Shown here in pieces: positions 11,440 to 22,398 of a stretch of DNA of 64,000 bases. The notes under the pieces are model-generated. The model was not told where the DNA came from. It saw only the letters and a list, made by a program, of their open reading frames with translations, and did no database searches. The stretch covers positions 242,462 to 306,461 of the forward strand of contig NW_019716259.1 of assembly GCF_900074925.1 (NCBI RefSeq), read 5' to 3'. The position numbers and the translations under genes were made by a program. This stretch comes from Ramularia collo-cygni. Taxonomy: Eukaryota > Ascomycota > Dothideomycetes > Mycosphaerellales > Mycosphaerellaceae. How positions within the stretch are numbered: position 1 is the stretch's first letter; each line of letters begins with the position of its first letter.

Positions 11440-14025
11440 TCAGTTCTCGCCCACATCGTCGTTGTCCATAACTCTACTGCCATCCATAATAACATCTCCT
11501 CTCGACCCCGTGACGTCTTCGCCATCATCCGCGAGCGCGTCTTCCACGGCCGTGTCCTCAACAAGAGTTTCTTGCGCCAATGAGGATTGTGGAACACTGG
11601 ATTGCGGCGGTGCATTCTGTGCTTGATCTACGAATAACGACCTGAACGGTGAGGGCGGAAGCGATAAGGTTGATGGTTGTGTCGGTAGAGCAGGATCAGA
11701 ATCCCCAAAGAGACTATTATTGCCGTCGTCCGAGAGACCGCTGGGATCCTCCACCTGCGACTGTGATGGACCGAGTCCTGGATTGTCGGCTTCGGGTTGA
11801 TGGTTAATTCCATTCGCTGTTTCATCGGTAGCTGGAGTAGCAGCAGCGGCCGCCTGCGCTGCTTGCTCTTGTGCCCGGGTAGCCTGCAATCTCGCCTCTG
11901 CTGCTCGTGCCTGGTTCATCCGCCTGGCTTCGGCTTCTCTGAAAGCTATCAGGTCCGCGGATTCGGGAATGGATGTTTGCACAGCAGGTATGCTGGTTAA
12001 AGGCGTGCCACCAAAGAATCCATTGTCATCGTCGTCATCATCATCATCAGACCCAACGCCAGAAAAGCTGTCAGACGAGTTGCGGCCACCGCCAGGAGGG
12101 TCGACTCCAGGAGACGTGCTACGTCGCTGAGTGGTTCCCTGCTGAGATGCACTTCCAGCGGTACCGTCGACTGTCGGCGGAGCGTTGCCCTGGCCTTCGC
12201 CAGTAGTAGAACCTTGGACGTTGACATTGTCTGTTGAAGTGGCGCTGCTAGATTGTCCTGCAACTGCCGCTGCACTGGCTTCAGCAGCGAGGCTTGCCGC
12301 GTTCGCATCCCGTGCATCAACTCTCTCTCTCGCCTCAGCAAGCATGATCTCGTTGAGAATTTGCTCGTCGGGGTCGACCGGACTCTCTTGCGTCGTGCCA
12401 GGGTTTCCCATCTGGCCAAAGCGATTCAGGTTTTCAAGCAAATCCTGAACGGTAACGTTGATCAGAGATTCAACCATGAAGCCGCTATCATTCAGTTGCG
12501 TAATGATAGAGTCCAAGGATTGTAGGTTCTCGCCATTCGCCCTCCTCAGGCTCAGGGCAGCTTCGAGGCGAAGTCGCGCGAGGTGTTCTCGATATACGGA
12601 TGTCGTGGCGAAGTTGATAGTGCTGTCAAACGATCTAGCCAATGTGACTGTCTGGTTCACTCGAATAAACCCGAAACAATCCAGGAATGCCCTGATCGTT
12701 TCGCTGTCCACATATCCTAACAAGGCCATGTTGATGAGGATTCCACCTAGTCTCAGGAATTCGTCGTAGATCAAGCCGGTTCCTTGTGCTTCTTCAGCAA
12801 GCTCAAGCCCCAAAGCGTATGCCCACGCCGAAAAGATTGAATGCAGGCCGCATTCCCAATTACGAAGCTGCCGAGTGCGGTTGGCGTCGACGCCGATCAC
12901 AGAAACTGCGTTTCCCCCGGAACTGTTCCAGCCTGTCTGATTTAGCACCCTCGGGATCATATTGCGAGCACGCGTCCGAGCATCAGGCGCACGGTGCCAT
13001 GCGCGGCCAGCAGAGTCGTAGTGCCCAAGGTGAAAATTGTTCGATGTCCCGTTGCGGCGAACGATGTANAATGAGATGTGATTATCACCAGGACACCAAG
13101 GGATCAAGACCTCGTTTCCAGGACGAGTAGTTGGCTGATCTACTGCAGAGTTGGCTGCAACAGAAAGGGTTGTATCTTCTATGAGCGAGAACTCCACGCC
13201 GCTTCCGGACTGTGAAATGGCCTCGGAGACAGCTGCGACAGCTCGAAAGACCGTGGTGTTTGTCATGTACTCTCCAGCTTCGACGGGTTCCTCGATACTG
13301 CCGAATGTGCCTGCTGCATTGGCCATCTCCTCGAATCGTGCTATGGCCGCTGCAGCGATCTCACAATTATTCAGCGTTGGCGCTCCCGTCCGGGTAGCCT
13401 GTTGATTTCCTGTTGCGCCGCGTGATCCTGGCCCATCCCCTCTTGACTTCTTCGAGTCTCCCTTACGATCATTACCCTCGTCACCAGTAGGACGCTTGCT
13501 ACCTCCGGATGAGCTGCCAGAGCGCTGCTGCTGTGACGATGCACGTTTGGAGCTGGATCCAGTCCCGGGGGCTGCTGCTCCTGTCTTCACCGCCGGGGCT
13601 GCTCCATCCACCGGTCTGGACGCTGTTGCGGGATGTTGATGCAGCGGAGTCTGAGGAGCAGTCTCCCTCGAAGCTTCTTGAGCGGATTGCTGAACCACCG
13701 GACCCGGAGCAGAAGAATTGGTAGCCTGAATTTGCGAAGGCTCTAATGTAGTTTCTGAAGCGGGGCGTGGCGTTGGTGCTGGCGGCGCTGGCTTTGATAC
13801 AGAGCCTGCTACCTTCTTCGGGGCTCTAGATTTCGTCACCCGTCCATTGCGAGTCCTGGTCGGAAAATAGCTCAACCCTGGAGTGAGGCCAACGGCTCCA
13901 TCGTTCCCACGGCGACTTCTGGTGTTCCCGGCCGGGCCAGCAACCGGGCCCACGTTGGTTGGTCCTTTTGCGTTTCTGCCGCGGGCCTTGGGCTGTGTGG
14001 GCGTTGTCTTGGGCGCCATGTTCAC
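11440..14025 (-). CDS. Large protein with a Ulp1-like (C48) cysteine protease core
   Basis: Single frame of 861 residues (second Met two codons in). Residues ~1-215 are a Pro/Ser/Arg-rich tail with many basic clusters (RSRRG, KKSRGDG). The middle holds a protease-like block with a Ulp1 spacing of catalytic residues: His in GDNHIS (~317), Asp in HYDSAGRAW (~337-345), and Cys in NWECGLHSIFSAWAYALGLEL (~392). The WxCGLHxI...WAY pattern is what one sees in fungal C48-like domains. Residues ~560-861 are acidic low complexity with an eight-Asp run (~680). SUMO/NEDD8-peptidase activity is inference; the catalytic Gln is not obvious. It could instead be an inactive or divergent relative. No intron is needed. 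Confidence 0.72.
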   Translation of the reverse strand: MNMAPKTTPTQPKARGRNAKGPTNVGPVAGPAGNTRSRRGNDGAVGLTPGLSYFPTRTRNGRVTKSRAPKKVAGSVSKPAPPAPTPRPASETTLEPSQIQATNSSAPGPVVQQSAQEASRETAPQTPLHQHPATASRPVDGAAPAVKTGAAAPGTGSSSKRASSQQQRSGSSSGGSKRPTGDEGNDRKGDSKKSRGDGPGSRGATGNQQATRTGAPTLNNCEIAAAAIARFEEMANAAGTFGSIEEPVEAGEYMTNTTVFRAVAAVSEAISQSGSGVEFSLIEDTTLSVAANSAVDQPTTRPGNEVLIPWCPGDNHISXYIVRRNGTSNNFHLGHYDSAGRAWHRAPDARTRARNMIPRVLNQTGWNSSGGNAVSVIGVDANRTRQLRNWECGLHSIFSAWAYALGLELAEEAQGTGLIYDEFLRLGGILINMALLGYVDSETIRAFLDCFGFIRVNQTVTLARSFDSTINFATTSVYREHLARLRLEAALSLRRANGENLQSLDSIITQLNDSGFMVESLINVTVQDLLENLNRFGQMGNPGTTQESPVDPDEQILNEIMLAEARERVDARDANAASLAAEASAAAVAGQSSSATSTDNVNVQGSTTGEGQGNAPPTVDGTAGSASQQGTTQRRSTSPGVDPPGGGRNSSDSFSGVGSDDDDDDDDNGFFGGTPLTSIPAVQTSIPESADLIAFREAEARRMNQARAAEARLQATRAQEQAAQAAAAATPATDETANGINHQPEADNPGLGPSQSQVEDPSGLSDDGNNSLFGDSDPALPTQPSTLSLPPSPFRSLFVDQAQNAPPQSSVPQSSLAQETLVEDTAVEDALADDGEDVTGSRGDVIMDGSRVMDNDDVGEN

Positions 14026-14846
14026 CGGAGTACTTTAGATATTTTCTCGAGTGCTGCAATGTTCTACTCGTTCCACGGCAGCAGGAAAGCGCTGCGAATA
14101 CTCTTCTTGATAAAGTACCACCAGACTGTTCGCAGAACGCATTGTTGGTCTTTGTTCTCATCATCGACCGGATACGGTATACAACGCAGCATGATGCTTT
14201 CATACTCGTCCGCAGACGTGGCATGCCTTTGTCTTGATGGTTTCTACTTTGTGATGTGCATTGATCGTGTCACATGAGGAGGCATTGTTGTGGCGGAACG
14301 CCGAAGAGCTGGAATGCAGCATAAGCGACCGCTTCCGACGAAGTCTGCAACTGGTATGAATTTTCGCGGCAAATTCGTACTCGTCCATAATGTACGCCTG
14401 TCGGATTAGTCGTCAGTGGCCCAAAAACTGCTGCGCTTTCGGTACTTCAGATCCAGGTATTCAGTCTGCCGAAGCCTCCAGGACTTCAGCCTCTGCGCTC
14501 AACGCTTTTAAGCAGATCACCTACCTCATCCGCCGAGCATAGCTGATAAATGTGATGCCTTGTATGAGACGCGTCTACATACTGGGACTGGCCAGAGGTG
14601 GGCAACTCAATATCTTGAGCACAGAGCCCGACTTTTTTTCAGTGTGCTCAGAGGAAAATTGGATTCAGTCAGAAGGAATGAAAATTCCAGCCACGATCGT
14701 GTGACAAATTCGCGAGAGAGCCGGGTATCAAATTCTGTGTATTTCATGGCAAGCGCCGCTTCCTTTTACGCCTCGCTTCCCATGCCAGCATATCACCTCT
14801 CCATTATAAACGCCGACCAGATGCATCATTACGGTCGTCAGAGCCA
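14026..14846. other. Intergenic region between two minus-strand genes
   Basis: Upstream of the Ulp1-like gene and downstream of the methyltransferase. Frames of 60-130 codons exist but lack conserved motifs. Nothing else supported. Confidence 0.4.
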
Positions 14847-16054
14847 TTATATGCAGCCGCCGTCGATATCGCCAACAGTCGACTTCGTAGGGACTTCGTC
14901 TTCACTCCGATTTCTGGGACTCAGACTTAATCTGTGATCTTTTGTGCGGTAGATGTGGAGTCCGACATCTGTAGCTGAGTCGGCATATCCTTGCCCAGGC
15001 TGGCCCGCAAGGGGAAGTCGCATACTTCCTTCTTCGATGAAGCCAGCGTTCCGCATCAGATCGAAGAAGACGGCTTCGCTTTCGTGTCGGGTCTTGGTGC
15101 AGACCACAATCACAGCCTTTGGACTTTTCACAGTCAACGTCAGTAGCATCTCGACCAGTGGCTCCAGTGTATCCGAGTTGTACGTGCACTCGCTCACAAC
15201 GATCATATCATTGGTGCGAGTCTGAAGCTTTGCTGGAAGAGGCTCTAGCCAATCCAATGGAAGGAATCGCGCTCTAGAACTCATGGCAGGGTTCATGCGC
15301 GCAATGTTGGCCTTGACCAATTCAGTCACCTCAGCCAGATCTGTGAGCAACACATCGGTTTCCGGAATGGCCTGGGCAATGCTGATCCCCACAGTCCCGC
15401 ATCCGCAACCCAACTCAATCACATTCAAGCGTCGGTACGTCGCAGATATGAGGACATACTCAAGCAGGGGCAATGTGTTGGGCTGGAGAAGTGAGATTGC
15501 TTGATCAAGGTGCTGTGCAAGCGCCTGGCTGCCGTCCCACAGATGCCTCGCAATACTGTCTCCCGCATCCTCCAGAAGACTCACATTCCTCCCGGGGAAG
15601 GATGTGAAGCGTCTTTCTACCCGCCAACCGGATTCAAAGTGACCCTTTGTTGGATTGAGTTGCCCGGACCAGATGTCGACGACTGGAGGTAGGAAGCCAT
15701 CTTCACGGCTTGCGGCACCCTTGACCCCAACGTGAACCAATGCCGGCCAATCGATGTCCTGCCGCGATATGTCAAATTCGATGGCCAAAGATCGAGCGCC
15801 TGCCTTCCACTGCGCCTTTTTCCGGAGGTAGATGTCGCCCTCTTCCGCTGGGGAGCGCAGAGTCGCGACAATGTCGAGATTGTCGGGGTAGAAAGTCTCG
15901 CCCAGATCGGTGGTGGCGGTAACGACGGTCTTGAGGGAGATGTTGCCACGGTCAACGTGCACTTTTGGCGTTTTGAGGAAGCGAACTAATGAAATGGACC
16001 TGTCAGTGACAATTCCGCGGTGGTGTACAATGCTCGTCTCTCACTGTAATGCAT
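14847..16054 (-). CDS. METTL21-like protein lysine methyltransferase
   Basis: SAM-dependent methyltransferase of the METTL21/Methyltransf_16 type, probably modifying a lysine on a protein in cytosol or nucleus. The first coding exon is only 10 nt (16054-16045, ATG CAT TAC A). A 59-bp intron (15986-16044) joins it to 15985-14847, giving MHYIRFLKTPKVHVDRG and 382 residues. This join explains why the long frame has no ATG of its own at a sensible place. Motif I is IELGCGCGTVGISIAQA (~206-222). Then come LLTDLAE (acidic loop), DWLEP and VVSECTYNSDTLEPLVE, the family's post-motif IV region. The N-terminal ~150 residues are a family-specific extension. Substrate unknown. Confidence 0.85.
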
Positions 16055-16545
16055 TTCTGCAAATCACCACCGAATGAATGTTCGTTCAGCCCAAGCGGCC
16101 TTCAAGCCACCACGCGAAGTTTTCGGGGTGGATGAAGATGGAAGAGAATCTGGCGCAAGTGTGCATTTGTCGGNCGCCTCTTGTAAATGCCGTGTCTCGC
16201 CGCGTAACACGATGCTGCCGCCGATTGTTCCCACGATGGAGATTCGGCCTTGCGCCCGTTGACCCTCGAGAGTCCAGAACGAGCCGATCTGCGCCGCTAG
16301 GAACGGGCCGAGGGGCGAGATCGCGCAAGAACGAAGCAGGGTCGCACATCCATCGTCGATGCACATCCCAACCACTCGATGCCCTGTCGATACACCAGAA
16401 GATCCACATCTCCAGGCGACCAGAATCATGCACAGATGATTACCCTGCCAATATCGCGCAAGCTGCGGGGCAGGATTGGAAGCGACTGGGCCCAGAGAGG
16501 ATGCGTCAATCGCAGAGCAGATGACACAGAACTCCCTCTTCTGCT
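16055..16545. other. Intergenic region
   Basis: Lies between two minus-strand genes. A minus frame of 192 codons and a plus frame of 148 codons overlap here, but neither shows conserved motifs, so neither is called. Nothing else supported. Confidence 0.4.
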
Positions 16546-17115
16546 TCACGCTGAAACGAGCTGCTGAAGTACAAACCCCAACAGGACAACGAGTAGCGAT
16601 GCCGTGGATATCGTCAGCACGCCGGCAGCCCAACTGTCCCATCCTTTGCGGAGACTGCCTCTCTGCGCTCGTATCTCGGCCCGGATCTCATCCAAGGTTG
16701 TCTCGATCCCACGACGGCGACGTCTCAAGATCGCCAACTTCCCAGCACCTGTGTGCAAGGATAGGCACATCGTCTCGGAATGGACGCCATTGCTGAACGC
16801 AGTGATGTGGACCTTCTCTCGAGCATGCAATTGCAGTGTTTGAGAGAATCCTCGGTATGCACGAATACAGTCTTCCTTTGCGCCAATCAAATTGAAAATA
16901 TAGGTATTGTAGAGGTAACCGGCCGCTTCTGAGTGGATTGCACGGCATACGAGGAGAATGCTTGTNGGGACGGTACCCTCAGCAAGGATGGCTTTGATGG
17001 TCTGGTCTTGCAACGCCTGGAGGTAAATTTGCGGCGAGGAGGGAAACAGGTGTTGGTATATCATGAATCGGATGTCGTAGGGCAGGGACAAGAGAGTCGG
17101 TGGTGCTTGATCCAT
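16546..17115 (-). CDS. F-box-like protein with C-terminal membrane segment
   Basis: Uncharacterised fungal protein of 189 residues from MDQAPPTLL. The N-terminus LLSLPYDIRFMIYQHLFP (~6-24) matches the short F-box-like helix common in large fungal families. Then come a Cys-containing SILLVCRAIHSEAAGYLYN block, typical of the same family, and a basic helix with LRRRRRGIETTLDEIRAEIRAQ (~120-145). A hydrophobic stretch (GVLTISTASLLVVLLGFVL, ~163-182) near the C-terminus looks like a single membrane anchor. The frame continues upstream 56 codons to 17283, but the ATG at 17115 precedes the domain directly. Function and partner unknown; relatives of the same style occur at 23589-24425 and 61049-62378. 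Confidence 0.65.
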   Translation of the reverse strand: MDQAPPTLLSLPYDIRFMIYQHLFPSSPQIYLQALQDQTIKAILAEGTVXTSILLVCRAIHSEAAGYLYNTYIFNLIGAKEDCIRAYRGFSQTLQLHAREKVHITAFSNGVHSETMCLSLHTGAGKLAILRRRRRGIETTLDEIRAEIRAQRGSLRKGWDSWAAGVLTISTASLLVVLLGFVLQQLVSA

Positions 17116-18753
17116 TTTAGGTATCCTATGATTCTTGGTGACAATGCCAGCGAGGCTCGCTGTAAAGTGGGTAGGGATTGGAATAAGGTAGGTTGTACTT
17201 GGAATGATCGCTGCCTGTCGCGCTGAGCAATAACTTACGTCGCCAGCCCCCTGACCATAAAAATGCAGGCGCCTGAAATGCAACTGTGGTCAGGTAAGCG
17301 ATCCAATAGATCTGTATACAGGCCTTGCCATACACTCTTTATCAAGTGGGCTGCCTAGAAAACAATCCATACTACATAAAGTAGGGATATACGGATGTTA
17401 GATTGATATTCAATACAGTCCTTCATGTTGAGATGGGAAGCGCGGCACCCCTGTCCAGTTCTAGTCGCTGAAGCAAATCCCATGAAAGTGGTCGTCAATT
17501 CAGAATCAAACTTGTGCTACGCGCCATTCATCTCAACATCATGTACCCATATACAGAAGACGCCTTGCTACCGTATCGGGAGCATAAACACATTCTAGGC
17601 AGCATCATTACAAGAAGACGCTGGATTTGCGGAGTGTAACACTCGATAACTCCTATACGAGTCTGCCGAAACTGGTTTTACGATTTCCACATTCNCCATC
17701 TCCACTTCACTCCACTCTCAAGCCGCTCATCAAATTCCCCATCGTCCCCATTCACATACATCCACGAGTTCATTTGCGATTGTGGTGCAGAGTAAAGGCA
17801 TTCATTGTCTATGACCGGACTACGTACTCACTTGAGTAAATTTCAGCCAGCGTGAGTGAGCTCGTCGTGGACTCTTCTGCGCCAGTGAGTTGTCTGCATG
17901 AGCCGTCATGCCACGAGAAGACTCCAGGTGGGTGGTGGCATTTTGTCGTCGAGCTGGATCAAGACACCATTCTCCCTTGGAGACGGAGATTCTCGAAACG
18001 ACGACGGACTCTTCTCGCATCTTCAGGAGATGGCGTTCGCGTCCTTCGCAAACACATGCAGCAGGCATATCAACCTGTCGCGGCATGGACAGCAAAATAT
18101 GAGTCTCATGGTCATGTTGGAACCAGCTTCCACATGCGTGAGTGTGGAAGTGAAGTAGGGTGAGTTTCAGGCACCTCTTCATTATCTCCATCCCTCTCCT
18201 TCAATACTCTCTCTCAAAGTTACGAACGCCGCGCTACCAAAGTGGAAGCCACCAGTACTTCAATTACACCACGGAGCGAGGATTCAAAAACACTCCGTCC
18301 TCAATACCTCAACACATTAGCATACCATCATCTCTCTCTTGCTCGGGCTATGCACGAGCTGCGTTATGATTCACCCTACCTCCTTCTCAGAACCTTGGAT
18401 TGCCGCCTACGTTCCTTCTTCCTGTAACGGTCGGAACGCTTGGCTTGCTCTAGAAGGATCTCCGCATAAGATATATAAAGGGTAGGTACCCCCCAGCAGG
18501 TAGGGTAGTTACGTCACTAAGGGTAGGTACAACATGCACNGAAGGAAAATACAAGAGCGTCTGAGAAGGAGGCAGGATTCACCCACCTTAAATATCATCC
18601 GTCAGGCTATCAACATCTGACAGTCTGTCGACATCAAACATATATTTCTATGGTAACCGGGCAGCATCCCCTTCTGAACAAGCTTCCGGCGTAAACATAA
18701 CTTCCGAATTGCCCTGCGACCTAGGAGCATCACCTCCACCGCCAGGAACGAGA
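17116..18753. other. Long intergenic region
   Basis: 1.6 kb with no supported gene. Frames on both strands around 17820-18190 mirror one another and carry no motif. Near 18480-18530 there are repeated GGTAGGTA blocks and a TTACGTCA octamer (18509-18516). The octamer resembles an ATF/CREB-type bZIP site about 240 bp before the next start; that reading is tentative. Confidence 0.4.
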
Positions 18754-19436
18754 ATGGCGGCCAAAAAACATGAGACGATCGCACAGATCCGAGCCGAGAG
18801 CAAGGCCTACACGGCAGCTGCCCTGCCGCCGGCCGAAGGCTCTGCATTCGCTAGACTGTCCCAGAAAAACAACGCGTACTCCAACGGCGCGGTGCACAAA
18901 GATGAGGTCAACAAGGAGTCGACCGCTGAGAATTCCAGCCTTTCGATAGTGAAGAGAATCGTCAAGGTGGTAAGTAGCTGTCAGAGCCGCTGGCAACCTC
19001 GGAGGCGCAAGCAACTGACAATCTGCAGCCGAACCGCATCCAAAAGGCCAAGAAGAAGGCCAAGCGTCAGATCGCACCGGAGCCTCAGCGCTCTCCGGTC
19101 ATTCCACCGCCACCAGTCGTTGAATCCTGGCGAAGAGCCGCCGGTACTATGACGGAGAGCGAAGGTCTCGCAGCAGTGCCCACTCCCTTCCTCGGAGTCG
19201 CACGTGTCCCGACTTGGATGGAGGAAGACTTCAAGACCGCACTACGCGACATTCTGGACAAGATCGGTGGAGCCGAGGAACTCGCCACGGATGTCCATGA
19301 CAGTGGCGGCGAATTCTACTCGGAGATCACAGCTCGCTTTGTTGATGAAGAGGAGGCTGGAAAAGTTCTGGAGAAGATCAACGGGGCCTTGTGCTTTGGA
19401 CGGAAGCTTCAGGTCTCATTTGCGCCGAACTTTTGA
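18754..19436 (+). CDS. Hypothetical protein with RRM-like C-terminus
   Basis: Two exons, 18754-18969 and 19029-19436, with a 59-bp GT-AG intron and phase 0 joint; 207 residues. The N-terminal half is Ala/Glu-rich and ends with a basic segment (PNRIQKAKKKAKRQ). The C-terminal ~80 residues (WMEEDFKTALRDILDKIGGA ... FYSEITARFVDEEEAGKVLEKINGALCFGRKLQVSF) have the alternating strand-helix pattern and the closing GxxLxV strand of an RRM. The canonical RNP1 aromatic pair is weak. I do not recognise the family. It could be an RNA- or protein-binding RRM of a small nuclear protein; that is inference. Confidence 0.7.
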
Positions 19437-19829
19437 TCACTTCAATTGTGCAAGGTCAACGCATGTGACTGAAGCATGTGCAGTCGATGGCTTGTTGTGG
19501 GAAAGTTGTATGGATGCAGGATTGAGTTCAAGGTTATCGATGAGAGACATGGCTACGTAAGTAAAGCTTTGCGGCGCTTTCGATATAACAAAACCCCATG
19601 GTCTACCACTACCGTACCTGCTCCGCCTGATGTCGGCGAAATAAGACATGCCGCCAGAATTCTCAGGAATCTTCTGACCCTTGACAAGTGATTTCGGAGG
19701 GTGATCTCGGAGAAAGAAGCCGTTCTCTCGCTCCGAGGGAGCATGCTATCTGTCGGTTGAATACTCTAATCTCCAGGGTTCCCATGCTGAGGAAAGTTCC
19801 TGTTCTATGTCTATTGCATCTCTGCCTCT
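19437..19829. other. Convergent intergenic region
   Basis: Lies between the 3' ends of the RRM-like gene and the aldo/keto reductase. No gene or motif supported. Confidence 0.4.
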
Positions 19830-20740
19830 CTACGTCGTTTTCTCATTGTCGACGACCATGACCAGCGCACCCTTCTCACCCTGATCCTTCGCATCAAGAT
19901 TTTCGAGCTCCTCCTTGCTGAGCTCAAAATCGTAAAGGTCAGCATTCTGACCGATTCTCCCAGCGTTGTCACTCTTGGGCAATGGAACCCAGCCCTTCTG
20001 CAAACAATATCTCAGGAGAACTTGAGCGGTCGACTTTTCATGAGCGTCGGCGATGCCTTTCAATTCGGGATCCTCGGCTTTCTGGTTCCTGACAAGTGGG
20101 CAGTAGGCTTCGACTGCGATTCCGTTCTTCTGGCAGTAGGACACAATCTCACGCTGCTGGCACCAAGGATGAAGCTATGTAGAGAATAAGTTGATAAAGC
20201 CGGGTTGAGATAAGAGGATTGATAGCATACCTCAAACTGATTTACAGCTGGCGGCCAGGCCTTCGCATACGATTTCATTCCTTCAATCATTCCAATTCCT
20301 GCATTGCTAACTCCAATCGACTTGATCTTGCCTTCAGATTGGAGTTTCTCCATGGCTTGCCAGAGAAGCTTCACACCCTTGGCTCCAGATGTGACGTTGT
20401 GGATGAGGAAGAGGTCCAAATAGCCATCATCACCGGCAATCTTCTGTACACTGGAAAGACATTTCTGATAGGTTTCTTCGGCATCGTCACCGGGTCCGAG
20501 AATCTTGCTGGTGATGAAGATCTCCTCGCGGGGAAGGCCGGATTGCTTTACTGCTTCGCCAACCTCAGTCTCGTTGCCATATACCTGTGCGGTGTCGATG
20601 TGTCGGTATCCAGCCTTCAATGCAGAAAGACACGATTGTGTGGTCAAGTCTGAGGGGCTATCCCAAACTCCGAAACCGAGTTGGGGAAGCTTCTCATTGT
20701 TTGGAAGAGCGACGGTAGATCGGAGGGTTAATGGCGCCAT
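19830..20740 (-). CDS. Aldo/keto reductase
   Basis: NADPH-dependent carbonyl reductase of the aldo/keto reductase superfamily. Exons are 20740-20231 and 20174-19830; the intron 20175-20230 (56 bp) is phase 0. 284 residues, slightly short of the ~310 average. The catalytic tetrad is present: Asp49 and Tyr54 in HIDTAQVYGNE, Lys79 in ITSKI, His114 in LIHN. VSNAG and LLRYCLQKGWVPLPKS are the usual cofactor-binding blocks near the C-terminus. The start at MAPLTL was chosen because LPQLGFGVW, the first beta strand of the family, follows at the normal distance; an in-frame ATG lies 41 codons upstream. The substrate cannot be told from sequence. It is divergent from MRI1 across a 330-bp shared upstream region. 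Confidence 0.92.
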
Positions 20741-21070
20741 TTTCAACGATTGTCTTTCAGGATGAGAGATGAAGTTGTGAAGAAGTGGAGGGACCCGGAT
20801 GTTGAGACTGCATCTCAATGCCAACAAACAGGTGGAGAATGATCGCATCATGACATCCTCCACCTAAATTCTACTTTAATCAACACGTGCGCGACTGCCA
20901 AATTCAGCCATCAATTATTGGCGCTGCCCAATCGGGATTTGATGCAAATTCTGCCAACGAGATGAAGCATAACTCGAAACATATACAGCTTCAGGATCTT
21001 CGAAAGCAAAGTCTCCCGATTTCTTTTCCCCATCTCCACCGTCAAGTGACATTGCAATTTTGGTACAAAG
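20741..21070. promoter_or_regulatory. Shared upstream region of aldo/keto reductase and MRI1
   Basis: The two genes diverge from this 330-bp space, so it must hold both promoters. A CACGTG-like core is not present; ACACGTGC occurs at ~20882-20889. No other clear motif. Confidence 0.4.
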
Positions 21071-22246
21071 ATGGTACTTGAAGCCATTCGCTACCGAAAA
21101 GGTAGCTTGGAGATCCTCAATCAGCTCAAACTCCCCCACCAAGAAGAATATGAGTCCATTACAAGCGCAGAAGACGGCTGGCATGCCATCAAAGACATGC
21201 GAACAAGAGGCGCTCCAGCCATTGCCATAGTTGCCGCTTTATCCCTCGCGGTGGAGACGAACAACAACCAGAAATACACAGGACCAGCTCAGGAAATAGC
21301 TTCCCTCCTCTTGCAGAAATTGGAATATCTGGTCACCAGCAGACCGACCGCCGTCAACCTCGCCGATGCTGCCGGAAAGCTCAGCAAAATCGTGTCAACA
21401 GCTGCCAAGAAGGATGGTGCTGATGGAAATACCGTCACGCAGGCATACTGCGAAGCAGCTGCGCAAATGCTCATCGCTGATGTTGCAGACAACAAAGGCA
21501 TCGGACATTACGGAGCGGAATGGATCTCCAAGACTGCCGGAGGAGGCAAAGTCAGCGTTCTCACCCACTGCAACACCGGTTCCTTGGCAACGGCGGGATA
21601 TGGCACTGCACTCGGTGTTATTCGGTCTTTGCATGCCAACGGATCACTGCAGCACGCTTTTTGCACGGAGACGAGACCTTATAACCAAGGCTCTCGTTTG
21701 ACAGCGTTTGAGCTCGTACATGACGATATCCCCGCCACGCTCATCACGGACTCCATGGCGTCTGCTCTTCTGAAGCTTAAAGGTCCTTCGGAACGCATCG
21801 CTGCGATTGTAGTAGGCGCAGACCGCGTTGCTGCGAATGGAGATACGGCAAACAAAATCGGCACATACCAGTTGGCAATCACAGCTAAATTTCATGGTGT
21901 CAAGTTTCTGATCGCGGCACCACNGACGACAATTGATCTCAACACAAAAACTGGCGAGGACATTATCATCGAAGAGAGGGCTGGTAGTGAGATGACAGTC
22001 ATGAAGGGACCGTGTGTGGGTGAGGCTGGTGCGTTGGATTTGGGAAAAGTGGAGACCGTCAGTATTGCGGCAAAAGGGATCAATGTTTGGAATCCATCAT
22101 TTGATGTCACGCCTGCAGAATTGATTGATGGTATCATCACCGAGATTGGGGTTGTTGAGAAGGGCGCCGATGGGCGGTTTGACCTGGGCTTGGCGATGGA
22201 GGCGCACAACGAGGGTATCAAGCCTGTCACTGTGGGCGGCCTTTGA
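21071..22246 (+). CDS. MRI1: Methylthioribose-1-phosphate isomerase
   Basis: Converts 5-methylthioribose-1-phosphate to methylthioribulose-1-phosphate in the methionine salvage pathway. Intronless, 391 residues, the normal fungal length. Diagnostic blocks: IKDMRTRGAPAIAIVAALSLA (~40-60), LTHCNTGSLATAGYGTALG with catalytic Cys167, TRPYNQGSRLTAFEL, and VGADRVAANGDTANKIGTY with catalytic Asp251. An N at 21924 lies in the third position of a proline codon (ccn) and has no effect. The protein belongs to the eIF2B alpha/beta/delta-like fold, but the isomerase residues settle the assignment. Confidence 0.96.
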   Translation: MVLEAIRYRKGSLEILNQLKLPHQEEYESITSAEDGWHAIKDMRTRGAPAIAIVAALSLAVETNNNQKYTGPAQEIASLLLQKLEYLVTSRPTAVNLADAAGKLSKIVSTAAKKDGADGNTVTQAYCEAAAQMLIADVADNKGIGHYGAEWISKTAGGGKVSVLTHCNTGSLATAGYGTALGVIRSLHANGSLQHAFCTETRPYNQGSRLTAFELVHDDIPATLITDSMASALLKLKGPSERIAAIVVGADRVAANGDTANKIGTYQLAITAKFHGVKFLIAAPXTTIDLNTKTGEDIIIEERAGSEMTVMKGPCVGEAGALDLGKVETVSIAAKGINVWNPSFDVTPAELIDGIITEIGVVEKGADGRFDLGLAMEAHNEGIKPVTVGGL

Positions 22247-22398
22247 GAAGTCTAAGTACGATGCTGAGCCTGTTCACGAGATGTGGACGTCCTGGTGACA
22301 ATATGAGAAGCCTCAATCGCCGGCTGATGAATGATGAGGATCGCGATTGCACAAAGTAGGTCTCGCTATGAATGGTCTATGATCAAGATGGCATCATG

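Noticed and set aside
16064..16642. 192-codon open frame on minus
   Set aside because: Overlaps the 3' end of the F-box-like gene in another frame and has no motif.
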